Shown here in pieces: positions 1-6,719 of a DNA stretch of 36,424 bases (position 1 is the stretch's first letter; every line of letters begins with the position of its first letter). A program made the position numbers and the translations under genes. The notes beneath the pieces are model-generated. The model did no database searches and was not told the origin of the DNA. It was given only the letters and a program-made list of their open reading frames with translations. The DNA comes from a virus. The stretch spans positions 1 to 36,424 of IMG/VR virus record IMGVR_UViG_3300042460_000424. One strand, given 5' to 3'.

Positions 1-1473
1 TGAAGAGTCAAGTGTCAAAAGGACCTTTGATATTTCAGTATGTGTTCCGTAGGCAACCTTTACAAGGTATTCTGCTGAACGGTAGTCAGCCTTTGCGAAG
101 GCGTGTGCTACTTGAATTCCTGCTGTTGGTGCTGAAAGTGTTGCTGCGACCTGCTTAGCAACTGAGTTTAACTCAACTGAAGTAAATGAACGATTTGTTC
201 CATCTACTGCAGTACGAGCACGAGCATCTGTAAAGTAAAGGTTTGTACCTTCTGCAAGATCAGTTGTTGTAGAATCTGCTACACCGTTTTCTGCGGTAAT
301 AGTAAGTCCTGCACCTGTTCCTGTGATTGTAATGTTTGTAAGTGAAGCACCAGTCAAAAGACTTGCTGCTGAAGACTTAGCACGAGCATCTGTGAAGTAC
401 TGTGTTGTTCCTTCTGCTACATCGTCTGTTGTAAGTGCATCTGCGTGTGCGATTGCTGCTGCTTCTGCTGCATTTGCCTTTGAAGTTGCATCTGCTGAGG
501 CAGTTGCTTCTGCTGCTGCTTGTGCAGCGTTAGCCTTTGAGGTAGCATCCGATGATGCTGTAGCCTCTGCTGCAGCCTGTGCTGCATTAGCCTTTGAGGT
601 AGCATCTGATGATGCTGTTGAAATTGCATTTGATTCTGCTGAATCAACATATGCCTTTGTTGCTGCATGTAGGTTGCTTGTTGGTGCACCTGAAAGTGTC
701 AAAGCACCTGTCATTGTGTCGCCAGCCTTTGAAACCTTTGTTCCTACTGATGTAGCAAGGTCTGTTGCATAGTTTGGATTATCTCCAATTGCTGCTGCCA
801 ACTCATTGAGTGTATCAAGAAGTGCTGGTGCTGAATCTACAAGTGCTGCAATTTCAGTGTCTGTGTAAGCCTTAGCATCTACCTCTGCTTGGTCAGCGTA
901 TGCCTCGTAAGCAGTTGTGATTGCAGTTTCACGAGTGTCTGTGTAAGCCTCTGCTGCTGTCTGAGCAACGCTAATTTCTGTTGCTGTCTTGTATGCTGAC
1001 CAAACCTCTGTTGAAAGGTTTGATGCATCATTGATCAAGTCATCTGCGTAGTCTTTAGCATCTTGCTCTGCTGTGTCAGCGTATGCTTCGTAAGCAGTTG
1101 TAATTGCTGTCTCACGAGTATCTGTATATGCTTTAGCATCTACTTCTGCTTGATCAGCGTATGCTTCGTAAGCAGTTGTAATTGCTGCTTCTCTTCCATC
1201 TGTGTAAGAGTTTGCTGCTGCTTCTGCTGCATCTGCTGAACCTGCTTCATCATAATAAGCATCTACTACTGTACGATCAAGTGAAAGTTCTCCACCTGCT
1301 GAAACATCAAACTGGTTTGATACTGACTTGACTAGTGTTTCTCCACCAATCAAATCAAGAATGTATTGATCTCCTGCATTTTCTGTAAGAATTACCTCAC
1401 CGTTGATTGTACCTTGTAGGCCTTCAACGACGAGTCCACTCTTAATCTTAAAATCTTTATTTACTGTTGCCAT
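1..1473 (-). CDS. phage tail fibre protein, 3' end beyond window
   Basis: The frame is open from ATG at 1473 to the window edge (491 codons seen, no stop), so the gene is cut. The N-terminus (MATVNKDFKIKSGLVVEG) is typical of phage fibre attachment ends. Residues about 75-190 hold near-identical helical repeats of the type TAYEAYADQAEVDAKAYTDT. Next comes the classic fibre motif LDTLNELAAAIGDNPNYA, then KAGDTMTGALTLSGAPTSNL and ATKAYVDS. Three Ala-rich copies of SSDATSKANAAQAAAEATA follow, then two DLAEGTNLYFTDARAR-type repeats. This is the architecture of a trimeric coiled-coil/beta tail fibre used in host recognition. It is the last gene seen of the minus-strand virion run, 18 nt after the preceding stop, with an AGGAGATATAAAAA ribosome site. 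Confidence 0.9.
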   Translation of the reverse strand, partial: MATVNKDFKIKSGLVVEGLQGTINGEVILTENAGDQYILDLIGGETLVKSVSNQFDVSAGGELSLDRTVVDAYYDEAGSADAAEAAANSYTDGREAAITTAYEAYADQAEVDAKAYTDTRETAITTAYEAYADTAEQDAKDYADDLINDASNLSTEVWSAYKTATEISVAQTAAEAYTDTRETAITTAYEAYADQAEVDAKAYTDTEIAALVDSAPALLDTLNELAAAIGDNPNYATDLATSVGTKVSKAGDTMTGALTLSGAPTSNLHAATKAYVDSAESNAISTASSDATSKANAAQAAAEATASSDATSKANAAQAAAEATASADATSKANAAEAAAIAHADALTTDDVAEGTTQYFTDARAKSSAASLLTGASLTNITITGTGAGLTITAENGVADSTTTDLAEGTNLYFTDARARTAVDGTNRSFTSVELNSVAKQVAATLSAPTAGIQVAHAFAKADYRSAEYLVKVAYGTHTEISKVLLTLDSS

Positions 1474-1491
1474 TTTTTATATCTCCTTTTA

Positions 1492-1938
1492 TTATGCCTT
1501 AAGTCCAATTCGTGCGAAACGAACTGTGACTGGCTTGATCGCTTGGTCTGGAGTGACTGTTAAGGCCACGGTATTTCCAGTGCGAGAGACATTAATGGTG
1601 CCAATATTCCCATCATTGTCGATTGTTCCGTATTCGCTGACATTTACATTTGTACCGTCAACGAGAATTGTAAGTTCGGTTGCATAGAACTTGTTGTCCC
1701 CTGCAGTGGTCTTTGATATTGAAACAATATACTTGACCATACGCCAAACTGTAGCATCAAAGTTATCAACAACAGTTACGTTTTCAATACCAGTGATTGT
1801 ATTTTCATTATTACCTGCAGAGCCCAAGTCTGTTGACTGAGCAGTTGCGGTATCGATTAAATCTTCATAGTTTTCTTGAGTAGGTCTATCTCCTGTTTGG
1901 AATAGAGCCTTAACTGATGGAATTGATACTTTGGCCAT
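1492..1938 (-). CDS. small virion/tail protein, function unknown
   Basis: 148 residues, starting MAKVSIPSVKALFQTGDRPTQENYEDLIDT. I associate this N-terminal pattern with short phage tail proteins, from memory. The C-terminal half is beta-rich (YATELTILVDGTNVNVSEYGTI, then VARTVTP-like strands), fitting a small structural or fibre-associated protein. A TATAAT box (1945-1950) ends 6 nt upstream of the ATG and there is no Shine-Dalgarno, so I expect a leaderless transcript. It lies directly upstream of the tail fibre gene. Role is inferred from position. Confidence 0.75.
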   Translation of the reverse strand: MAKVSIPSVKALFQTGDRPTQENYEDLIDTATAQSTDLGSAGNNENTITGIENVTVVDNFDATVWRMVKYIVSISKTTAGDNKFYATELTILVDGTNVNVSEYGTIDNDGNIGTINVSRTGNTVALTVTPDQAIKPVTVRFARIGLKA

Positions 1939-1971
1939 GTAGTGATTATATCATCCCTTTTAATAGTACTA

Positions 1972-2217
1972 TTAAAGAATATAGTTACTATAACCAATAA
2001 CTTGAAGAGGAATTGGAGGTGGATTTGTTTTAGAGTATCCAAACACACTTACATTTATAAACTGAACTCTAAACGGCAAAACCTCTTGAACCCTAGCCTT
2101 TGGCTGGAAGTGATCGATCTTTATTCTTTTGACATCAAGATCTTGAATCTGTGTATGAGCAAGCCTATGGGTTGTTCTGTAAAACTCTTGTGATAGTGGG
2201 GTTAGGTTTGTTGGCAT
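1972..2217 (-). CDS. hypothetical small virion-operon protein
   Basis: 81 residues, not recognised. The ATG shares one base with the TAA stop of the upstream gene (TAATG at 2215-2219), implying translational coupling in the virion operon. The sequence is basic at the N-terminus and contains KTNPPPIPLQVIG near the C-terminus. The plus-strand frame over the same bases has no such context, so I keep this one. Confidence 0.6.
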   Translation of the reverse strand: MPTNLTPLSQEFYRTTHRLAHTQIQDLDVKRIKIDHFQPKARVQEVLPFRVQFINVSVFGYSKTNPPPIPLQVIGYSNYIL

Positions 2218-2606
2218 TACTGCGTTACATCTTCAAGGATAACCATTGACCCTTTGGCTACCGTCCAAACTCTGCCTTCTGATAGAAGTTCTGTGAGTTG
2301 GATGTCGAAGATATCTCCTGTCTCAAGAAGTTCTGATTGAGAGGATGTAAGGTTTACAGTAAAACTTCCTTCTGTGTCCTGAAACTCAATTGGCTCAGGG
2401 GATAAAGAAACAACAACCTCATCAGTTGAAGGACGATAAATATCCATAGCAACTTCCCAATCATCAAGAAGAAGTGGCTCTCTAGCATCATTGGTTACAT
2501 AAACACGAAATGCTGCAGAATCTCCACGAACAACAGTCCAACGAATTTCTGGTGGTGCTGAACCTAGCGCATAAGAGTCTGTGGGTTGATTTCTGAAGGT
2601 AGCCAT
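2217..2606 (-). CDS. baseplate/fibre-type virion protein (BppU-N-like), copy 1
   Basis: 129 residues. The core IRWTVVRGDSAAFRVYVTND ... LDDWEVAMDIYRP ... VTVAKGSMVILEDVTQ-type pattern matches the gene at 11828-12223 (MQWSVVRGDTGTLRVEF ... DGWIFRATAYD ... GTIQVLGDVTP). The two are paralogues at opposite ends of the virion arm. The WxVVRGDxxxxRV start resembles the N-terminal beta domain of upstream baseplate proteins (BppU-N family), from memory. TATAAT at 2613-2618 ends 6 nt before ATG: leaderless type. Confidence 0.75.
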   Translation of the reverse strand: MATFRNQPTDSYALGSAPPEIRWTVVRGDSAAFRVYVTNDAREPLLLDDWEVAMDIYRPSTDEVVVSLSPEPIEFQDTEGSFTVNLTSSQSELLETGDIFDIQLTELLSEGRVWTVAKGSMVILEDVTQ

Positions 2607-2618
2607 AATGTTATTATA

Positions 2619-3167
2619 TCACGACAATCCGTCTTTGAGTGCTCCCCAAGTACCGTTGCCTTTTGTTTGAACAATTAACATTCCTCCAAGTGCAAGGGTT
2701 GCTTGAATTGCAACGACTGCTATATATCTTGCTGGTCCAGTAGATGGACGACCTGCAACAAGAGTTCCATTATTGTCTACATAAATTTTTGTTCCAGCAG
2801 GCCCTAAGTCTGTTGTGTTCATTTGAATAACTCCAGAGACAATAACAAGACCGTTGGTATTTGTTGCAATATCATTTTTCACCAAACCAAGAATTGGAAC
2901 ATCTGGATTATGGGAAACACTTGATGGATTATATTTTTCAACTAATGATTTTCCAGAAACACTTCCGCTAATAAAAACTGGAGTACCCTGAGAAATTGCT
3001 GCGTTTGTGGTATTTCTAACATCAATATATGCTGCTCCGTATCCTAATGGGGGAAGAATATTATTTAGCGCATCTACCAATACCTTGAAATCTCCGTGTA
3101 CATTGACGGGATCTGAGGCAATAGGGTATGAAAGCGAAGTAGGATAGTTAGATGCATATTGTGGCAT
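2619..3167 (-). CDS. virion surface protein with capsid-decoration/fibre-like beta fold
   Basis: 182 residues. The middle (YIDVRNTTNAAISQGTPVFISG, then VPILGLVKNDIATNTNGLVIVSG and GTKIYVDNNGTLVAGRP) follows the pattern of a beta-roll repeat seen in phage decoration and tail-fibre C-terminal proteins: 'VRN-T-G-x-I-xxGTxVYxSG ... PVLGL...I.....G.V...G'. The exact function is not shown. A TATAAT (3175-3180) ends 7 nt upstream of ATG. It is divergent from the lysozyme-like gene. Confidence 0.75.
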   Translation of the reverse strand: MPQYASNYPTSLSYPIASDPVNVHGDFKVLVDALNNILPPLGYGAAYIDVRNTTNAAISQGTPVFISGSVSGKSLVEKYNPSSVSHNPDVPILGLVKNDIATNTNGLVIVSGVIQMNTTDLGPAGTKIYVDNNGTLVAGRPSTGPARYIAVVAIQATLALGGMLIVQTKGNGTWGALKDGLS

Positions 3168-3193
3168 AATCTTTATTATACCACCCTCTGAAG

Positions 3194-3247
3194 TTGCTTT
3201 TTGAAAAATCTCATGATATACTTGGTAGTAACACCTACCAAGGTGTT
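3194..3247 (+). promoter_or_regulatory. promoter and two mutually exclusive leader hairpins of the lysozyme-like gene
   Basis: TTGCTT (3194-3199), 17-nt spacer, TATACT (3217-3222). Just downstream, TTGGTAG (3222-3228) pairs with CTACCAA (3235-3241), and AACACC (3230-3235) pairs with GGTGTT (3242-3247). The two stems share bases, so only one can form at a time. A strong AAGGAGG ribosome site follows at 3258-3264. Confidence 0.6.
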
Positions 3248-3269
3248 ATTGTTTTCTAAGGAGGAAACT

Positions 3270-3833
3270 ATGATTAAATTTATCGAAAGAAACAAAGAGA
3301 TCATTAGCACACTCAGTATCGTAGCATTAGTAACTGTTTTGTCGAACGGAGCCAATGCTGATTCAGGTCTTGATACTAAGAACAATCTTAGCCTTGAACA
3401 GGCTCAGACATCGGAAACCACCTCGAAAGAGGTTTTTTTGGTTTCTAAGGCAAAAAAGTTAGAGAGTTTTGAGAATAAGGTTTCTCTGACTGATTTAGAA
3501 CTAAAAGAACTGCTTTCGCTAGTAGGCTTCAAGGGCAAAGACCTTGTTGTGGCTTGGGCAGTAGCAAAGAAAGAATCTAATGGACGACCATTGGCCTTTA
3601 ATGGCAATCACAAGACTGGCGACTCGTCTTATGGTATGTTCCAAATTAATATGATTGATGCTCTTGGTCCTGATCGTAGAACCAAGTTTGATCTTGACTC
3701 AAATGCTGAGTTATTCAATCCCGTCAAGAATGCAGAGATTGCATACTATATGACAAACGGTGGAGATGATTGGTCCTCATGGAAGGGCATCACTCCAAGA
3801 ACCAAATACTGGATGGCTAAATTTCCTAAGTAA
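3270..3833 (+). CDS. secreted lysozyme-like / SLT transglycosylase, probable lysis or virion-entry muralytic enzyme
   Basis: 187 residues. I chose ATG 3270 because AAGGAGGAAACT sits just before it; an upstream in-frame start at 3201 would overlap the promoter. Residues 1-30 (basic MIKFIERNK, hydrophobic ISTLSIVALVTVLS, cut after NGANA) form a signal peptide. A Ser/Thr/Lys linker follows to about 70. Residues 84-187 look like the lysozyme fold: VAWAVAKKESNGRP (candidate catalytic E102), SYGMFQINMIDA (120-131), then NPVKNAEIAYYMTNGGDDWSSW. It should cleave peptidoglycan glycan strands outside the membrane. It stands alone on the plus strand with its own promoter and terminator, so it can be timed separately from the virion genes. 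Goose-type or Rpf-like relatives are alternatives. Confidence 0.8.
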   Translation: MIKFIERNKEIISTLSIVALVTVLSNGANADSGLDTKNNLSLEQAQTSETTSKEVFLVSKAKKLESFENKVSLTDLELKELLSLVGFKGKDLVVAWAVAKKESNGRPLAFNGNHKTGDSSYGMFQINMIDALGPDRRTKFDLDSNAELFNPVKNAEIAYYMTNGGDDWSSWKGITPRTKYWMAKFPK

Positions 3834-3841
3834 TACATAAA

Positions 3842-3884
3842 AAAGAATACCCCCTTGGAGAAATCCTTGGGGGTATTTTTATGT
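3842..3884. terminator. bidirectional rho-independent terminator
   Basis: ATACCCCC (from about 3848) pairs with GGGGGTAT (ending 3877), with an inner GG/CC pair. It is followed by TTTTT on the plus strand and by TTCTTTTTT on the minus strand. It ends both the lysozyme-like gene (+) and the glycosyltransferase operon (-), which converge here. Confidence 0.85.
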
Positions 3885-3890
3885 TAAAAC

Positions 3891-4670
3891 TTACTGTGTG
3901 CCTCCCAGCCATACTGGAAGGAACTTTGAGGAGTTTGAAGAAAAATAATGACGAACAACATGTGTGTCTTTTTTGTCTTCAACATGCATTAAAACATCAT
4001 CTTTGTCGAAGTATCTATGAAGATTCCTTGAACTAAAATAGTCAAATACCGAATATTGAATTATTACCCAGGGTAATTGATAGTAGTCTTTTTCAGAAAG
4101 AAGTGTTTTATATTTTTCTAAAGTGTAGTTAATATATTGTTTCATTGATGATAGACACATGTTTTTGTGCTTTAAAATATTTTTACTAATAACTGTTATT
4201 CCATCATTTATAGCAGGGTATATCTTTAATGTTTTAGTTAGGTCATCACAGGTATCTTCTCTGCTCCAAAGAAACTCTGTATTTCCATATTTTTCAAAAA
4301 GTTCTTCTGGATCTCTAAAAAACTCAGTATCTGTGTCCATATTAATAATATTATCAAAATCAAAATCTTCTAGGCCTCTAAAAGCATTAACCCACCTATG
4401 CTCAACCACTCCTGCACTCCAAAATCCTGAGTGCCAATCTAAACTTATAATATTATCAAAATGTATAAACTCTGTGTTTGGATCTTCTGGAAAATAAACA
4501 GAATGGCTATCTGGCAATCCAGGCTTATGAGAATAGTAAATTTTTACACTTATGTCTTTGTTTATTTTTCTCAAAGTATTTAGTGAATGAGACAACTGCT
4601 TATACATATGGTTGTGCTCAATGCTTATCTTTTCATCAAGAACCATAGAAACCACTATTCCATTTTTCAC
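3891..4670 (-). CDS. GT-A-type glycosyltransferase (DxD)
   Basis: 259 residues, last gene of the oxygenase cassette; its ATG overlaps the TGA of the preceding gene (ATGA). The GIVVSMV start, the strand DFDNIINMDTDTEFF with D112-T-D114, and a downstream acidic/aromatic half match the layout of nucleotide-sugar-dependent GT-A enzymes, in which DxD holds the metal and UDP/GDP-sugar. The C-terminal HVVRHYFSS may supply the usual metal-binding His. It is likely cytoplasmic. Being coupled to three Fe(II) oxygenases, it may glycosylate hydroxylated residues of the tail proteins. Acting on host glycans is the alternative. Confidence 0.75.
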   Translation of the reverse strand: MKNGIVVSMVLDEKISIEHNHMYKQLSHSLNTLRKINKDISVKIYYSHKPGLPDSHSVYFPEDPNTEFIHFDNIISLDWHSGFWSAGVVEHRWVNAFRGLEDFDFDNIINMDTDTEFFRDPEELFEKYGNTEFLWSREDTCDDLTKTLKIYPAINDGITVISKNILKHKNMCLSSMKQYINYTLEKYKTLLSEKDYYQLPWVIIQYSVFDYFSSRNLHRYFDKDDVLMHVEDKKDTHVVRHYFSSNSSKFLPVWLGGTQ

Positions 4671-5191
4671 TCTAAATCTCCAAACATAAAAGATATGGCT
4701 GCTCTTGGAGTTAAAGATGTTACTTCATGCATAACAGTTTTTGGAACATAAATAACATCTCCTGGATTAAGTGTATGCACCTCAGACTCGTCTTCATCAA
4801 ATATTGTCCATGTGGCAGAGCCAACAAACTGAGCATAAATGACATCTATGGGGTCATTGTGCTTACTTGTTGTGGGCTCTTTAGTTGTAAAACTTACTGC
4901 CCCAAAATATCCAATGCATTTGCTAGGCTTTGATAACTCTTGGTGTAACTGTGTTAGTTTGTTTGCTTTATCTTCAACCCCTGGAAAATTTTTCTCATTA
5001 ATGTTTTCTAGAGTCAATGTTAGTTTCTGAAAAAAGTTTATATTTCCGATAACCTCTTTACCAAAAACTATTCCGTTCTTTGGATTGCTTAGATCATACG
5101 CATCATTAATAGAATTAATAAAATTGTTCCAGGAGTAGTCTTGATTAAAGAAGTTATTTACAACAACTACATTTCCCTTATTTGTTTTCAT
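4667..5191 (-). CDS. cupin / JmjC-like Fe(II) oxygenase
   Basis: 174 residues. The second half is a cupin: SKHNDPIDVIYAQFVGSATW gives H111-x-D113, LNPGDVIYVPKTVMHEV gives H155, the HxD...H iron triad of JmjC/FIH-type protein hydroxylases. Strands AAISFMFGDLE close the barrel. Its start overlaps the end of the upstream oxygenase by 14 nt and its stop overlaps the glycosyltransferase start by 4 nt, so the three are translated as a unit. The likely reaction is 2-oxoglutarate-dependent hydroxylation; the substrate is unknown. Confidence 0.75.
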   Translation of the reverse strand: MKTNKGNVVVVNNFFNQDYSWNNFINSINDAYDLSNPKNGIVFGKEVIGNINFFQKLTLTLENINEKNFPGVEDKANKLTQLHQELSKPSKCIGYFGAVSFTTKEPTTSKHNDPIDVIYAQFVGSATWTIFDEDESEVHTLNPGDVIYVPKTVMHEVTSLTPRAAISFMFGDLE

Positions 5192-5759
5192 TTTGAAGTT
5201 CCCATTGCTCTTCTGTTATTTGCCCTCTTACCACCTGAAGATATTCTACTCCCTTGGTAAACCACCAATGGTCTGGCTCAGCAAAGTGAAAGAAAATCAT
5301 AGCAACATGATTAGTTTCTGGGTTAGGAAATTTTTCACGCCAGTGCATTTGATCATTACCGTAGTACGCAAGTGCCTGATTTTTATAAAGAGTATATGCC
5401 TTGTCCTCAACAAAAAGGTCCCACGGCTCATTCTGATAAACACACATATCTAGAGTGTAGGTACATGCATTATCATCTTTGTGCTTATAAAGACTTGGTT
5501 CGGGATCTTGACCCTCATAATGTGCAAATAGGGTATATGTTGGAAGAAGTGTTTCACTATTAAATATTTCTCTGGCAGTTTCTGTTAGTTTGTCTGCCAA
5601 CTCTCCTAAAATTGGTAGTCCACCATCTCCAATACAGTACCTGCTAAATCCAGGGTCAAAGCCAAAACTCTTAGGATTATCTAAAGATTGTAAAAGTCTT
5701 GAGTAATCCTCATCGCTTAACAAACTATCTACTAGTATTGGCTCTATCATCTTAACCAA
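5178..5759 (-). CDS. 2OG-Fe(II) oxygenase (prolyl-4-hydroxylase-like), atypical
   Basis: 193 residues. LYKHKDDNACTYTLDMCVY supplies H93-x-D95 and YYGNDQMHWREKF supplies H139, followed by HVAMIFFHFAEPDHWW. This is the double-stranded beta-helix pattern of 2OG-Fe(II) oxygenases. The usual Arg about 10 residues after the second His, which binds 2-oxoglutarate, is not obvious: the slot reads NHVAMIFF. The co-substrate contact may therefore differ. Overlaps at both ends (13 nt upstream, 14 nt downstream) place it in the middle of the cassette. Confidence 0.8.
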   Translation of the reverse strand: MVKMIEPILVDSLLSDEDYSRLLQSLDNPKSFGFDPGFSRYCIGDGGLPILGELADKLTETAREIFNSETLLPTYTLFAHYEGQDPEPSLYKHKDDNACTYTLDMCVYQNEPWDLFVEDKAYTLYKNQALAYYGNDQMHWREKFPNPETNHVAMIFFHFAEPDHWWFTKGVEYLQVVRGQITEEQWELQNENK

Positions 5760-6418
5760 CTAACGACTGCATACCTTTCTCCCTCAGTTACTGGAGACAC
5801 AGAATGGTTGTATACATAAGTTGATGGGAAAACTATCATCTGATTTGCTTTAGGCTTAAAAGAAAGATTAAATCTTGGAAAATTTAATTCTCCTCCAGAA
5901 TAGTTATCGTTAAGATAATACAAAGTTGACACTCTTCTATGGTAATCTGGATGATCATCTATGTGATTTGTAAATTTTTGACCTACCCCATATTTTAAAA
6001 TTTGATAAGAGTCATGCCAGGAGCAGGATATTCCATAATTATTTTGATAATTGTTTTCTATAGAAACCAAGTTTTCTAAAAAAAGATTAGCCATAGAGGT
6101 ATAGAATGTTGAACTTACACTTGAGTAATCATCTTTTTCTGTTTCTGAATATGGAATACTGATGGTTTGTGTGTCTCTTGACTCTGTATTCACATTTGTC
6201 TCTACAGCATCCCCGATTCCAGTTTTTACCCGTGCTGCTTGCCATTCTATTTTTGCTGACAACATACCTTCTTCAAGGTCAAAAACAAAAGTTTTAAAAA
6301 TATCTTCAGGAATTACATTTTCATAAGCCATGATTCCTGGTGCAATTTCGGTTCTTTCTATAGCCCTATATTTATTAAAAATTATTCCTTTATCGTTTTC
6401 CCAAAATACCTTTTCCAT
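5747..6418 (-). CDS. prolyl 4-hydroxylase-type 2OG-Fe(II) oxygenase
   Basis: 223 residues with the full P4Hc signature: LKYGVGQKFTNHIDDH (H152, D154), then VSTLYYLNDNYSGGELNFP, then MIVFPSTYVYNHSVSPV (H205) and GERYAVVSWL (R215, 2-oxoglutarate). These residues bind Fe(II) and 2OG and hydroxylate peptidyl proline in known relatives. A GGGAAGTGG ribosome site lies 4-12 nt before ATG, and only 1 nt separates it from the zinc protein upstream. The proline-rich PTPVA/FFPP virion protein is encoded immediately upstream, which makes it the obvious candidate substrate (inference). Confidence 0.88.
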   Translation of the reverse strand: MEKVFWENDKGIIFNKYRAIERTEIAPGIMAYENVIPEDIFKTFVFDLEEGMLSAKIEWQAARVKTGIGDAVETNVNTESRDTQTISIPYSETEKDDYSSVSSTFYTSMANLFLENLVSIENNYQNNYGISCSWHDSYQILKYGVGQKFTNHIDDHPDYHRRVSTLYYLNDNYSGGELNFPRFNLSFKPKANQMIVFPSTYVYNHSVSPVTEGERYAVVSWLR

Positions 6419-6419
6419 G

Positions 6420-6659
6420 TTACCACTTCCCTAATGGACATACTGCCACTTGTAGTTTTGTTTTGGCTATCATAAAACATCCGCACTTTTTGCATTGTTT
6501 TGTTAATTTAATTAGTTCTGGACATGCTTTACAGATAGAGTATCTTTCTTCTGCTACCTCGGCAGTAGCCCACTCTGTTGAGGGGTTTACAATGTCCCAA
6601 GGCCTAGTTTCTCCCAAATTTTGTTTATATTTTTGCCAAGGAGTTAGTTCTTCTGACAT
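6420..6659 (-). CDS. small zinc-binding phage protein (CKxC...CKKCGCFM)
   Basis: 79 residues. The conserved end YSICKACPELIKLTKQCKKCGCFMIAKTKLQVAVCPLGKW has CxxC, CxxCxC and a final C, a zinc-ribbon-like arrangement. I know close relatives beside 2OG oxygenases in marine and T4-like phages, from memory. A strong AGAAGGAGA site precedes the ATG. It heads the oxygenase-glycosyltransferase operon and is probably regulatory or an accessory to modification; function unproven. Confidence 0.8.
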   Translation of the reverse strand: MSEELTPWQKYKQNLGETRPWDIVNPSTEWATAEVAEERYSICKACPELIKLTKQCKKCGCFMIAKTKLQVAVCPLGKW

Positions 6660-6689
6660 TTATATCTCCTTCTATAGTTGTTTTATTCT

Positions 6690-6719
6690 ATTATACACTA
6701 TAGACTAGCATCCGCAATC
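6690..6719 (-). promoter_or_regulatory. probable promoter of the oxygenase-glycosyltransferase cassette
   Basis: On the minus strand TTGCGG and TATAAT (6690-6695) are separated by 16 nt. The -35 lies in the last codons of the proline-rich protein gene. A 30-nt leader with AGAAGGAGA follows. This lets the modification genes be expressed apart from the virion genes. Confidence 0.5.

Noticed and set aside
323-772. 149-codon Ala/Val-rich plus-strand frame (and the Gln-rich minus frame 417-689)
   Set aside because: Both are antisense or out-of-frame readings of the Ala-rich tail fibre repeats; no ribosome site or promoter.
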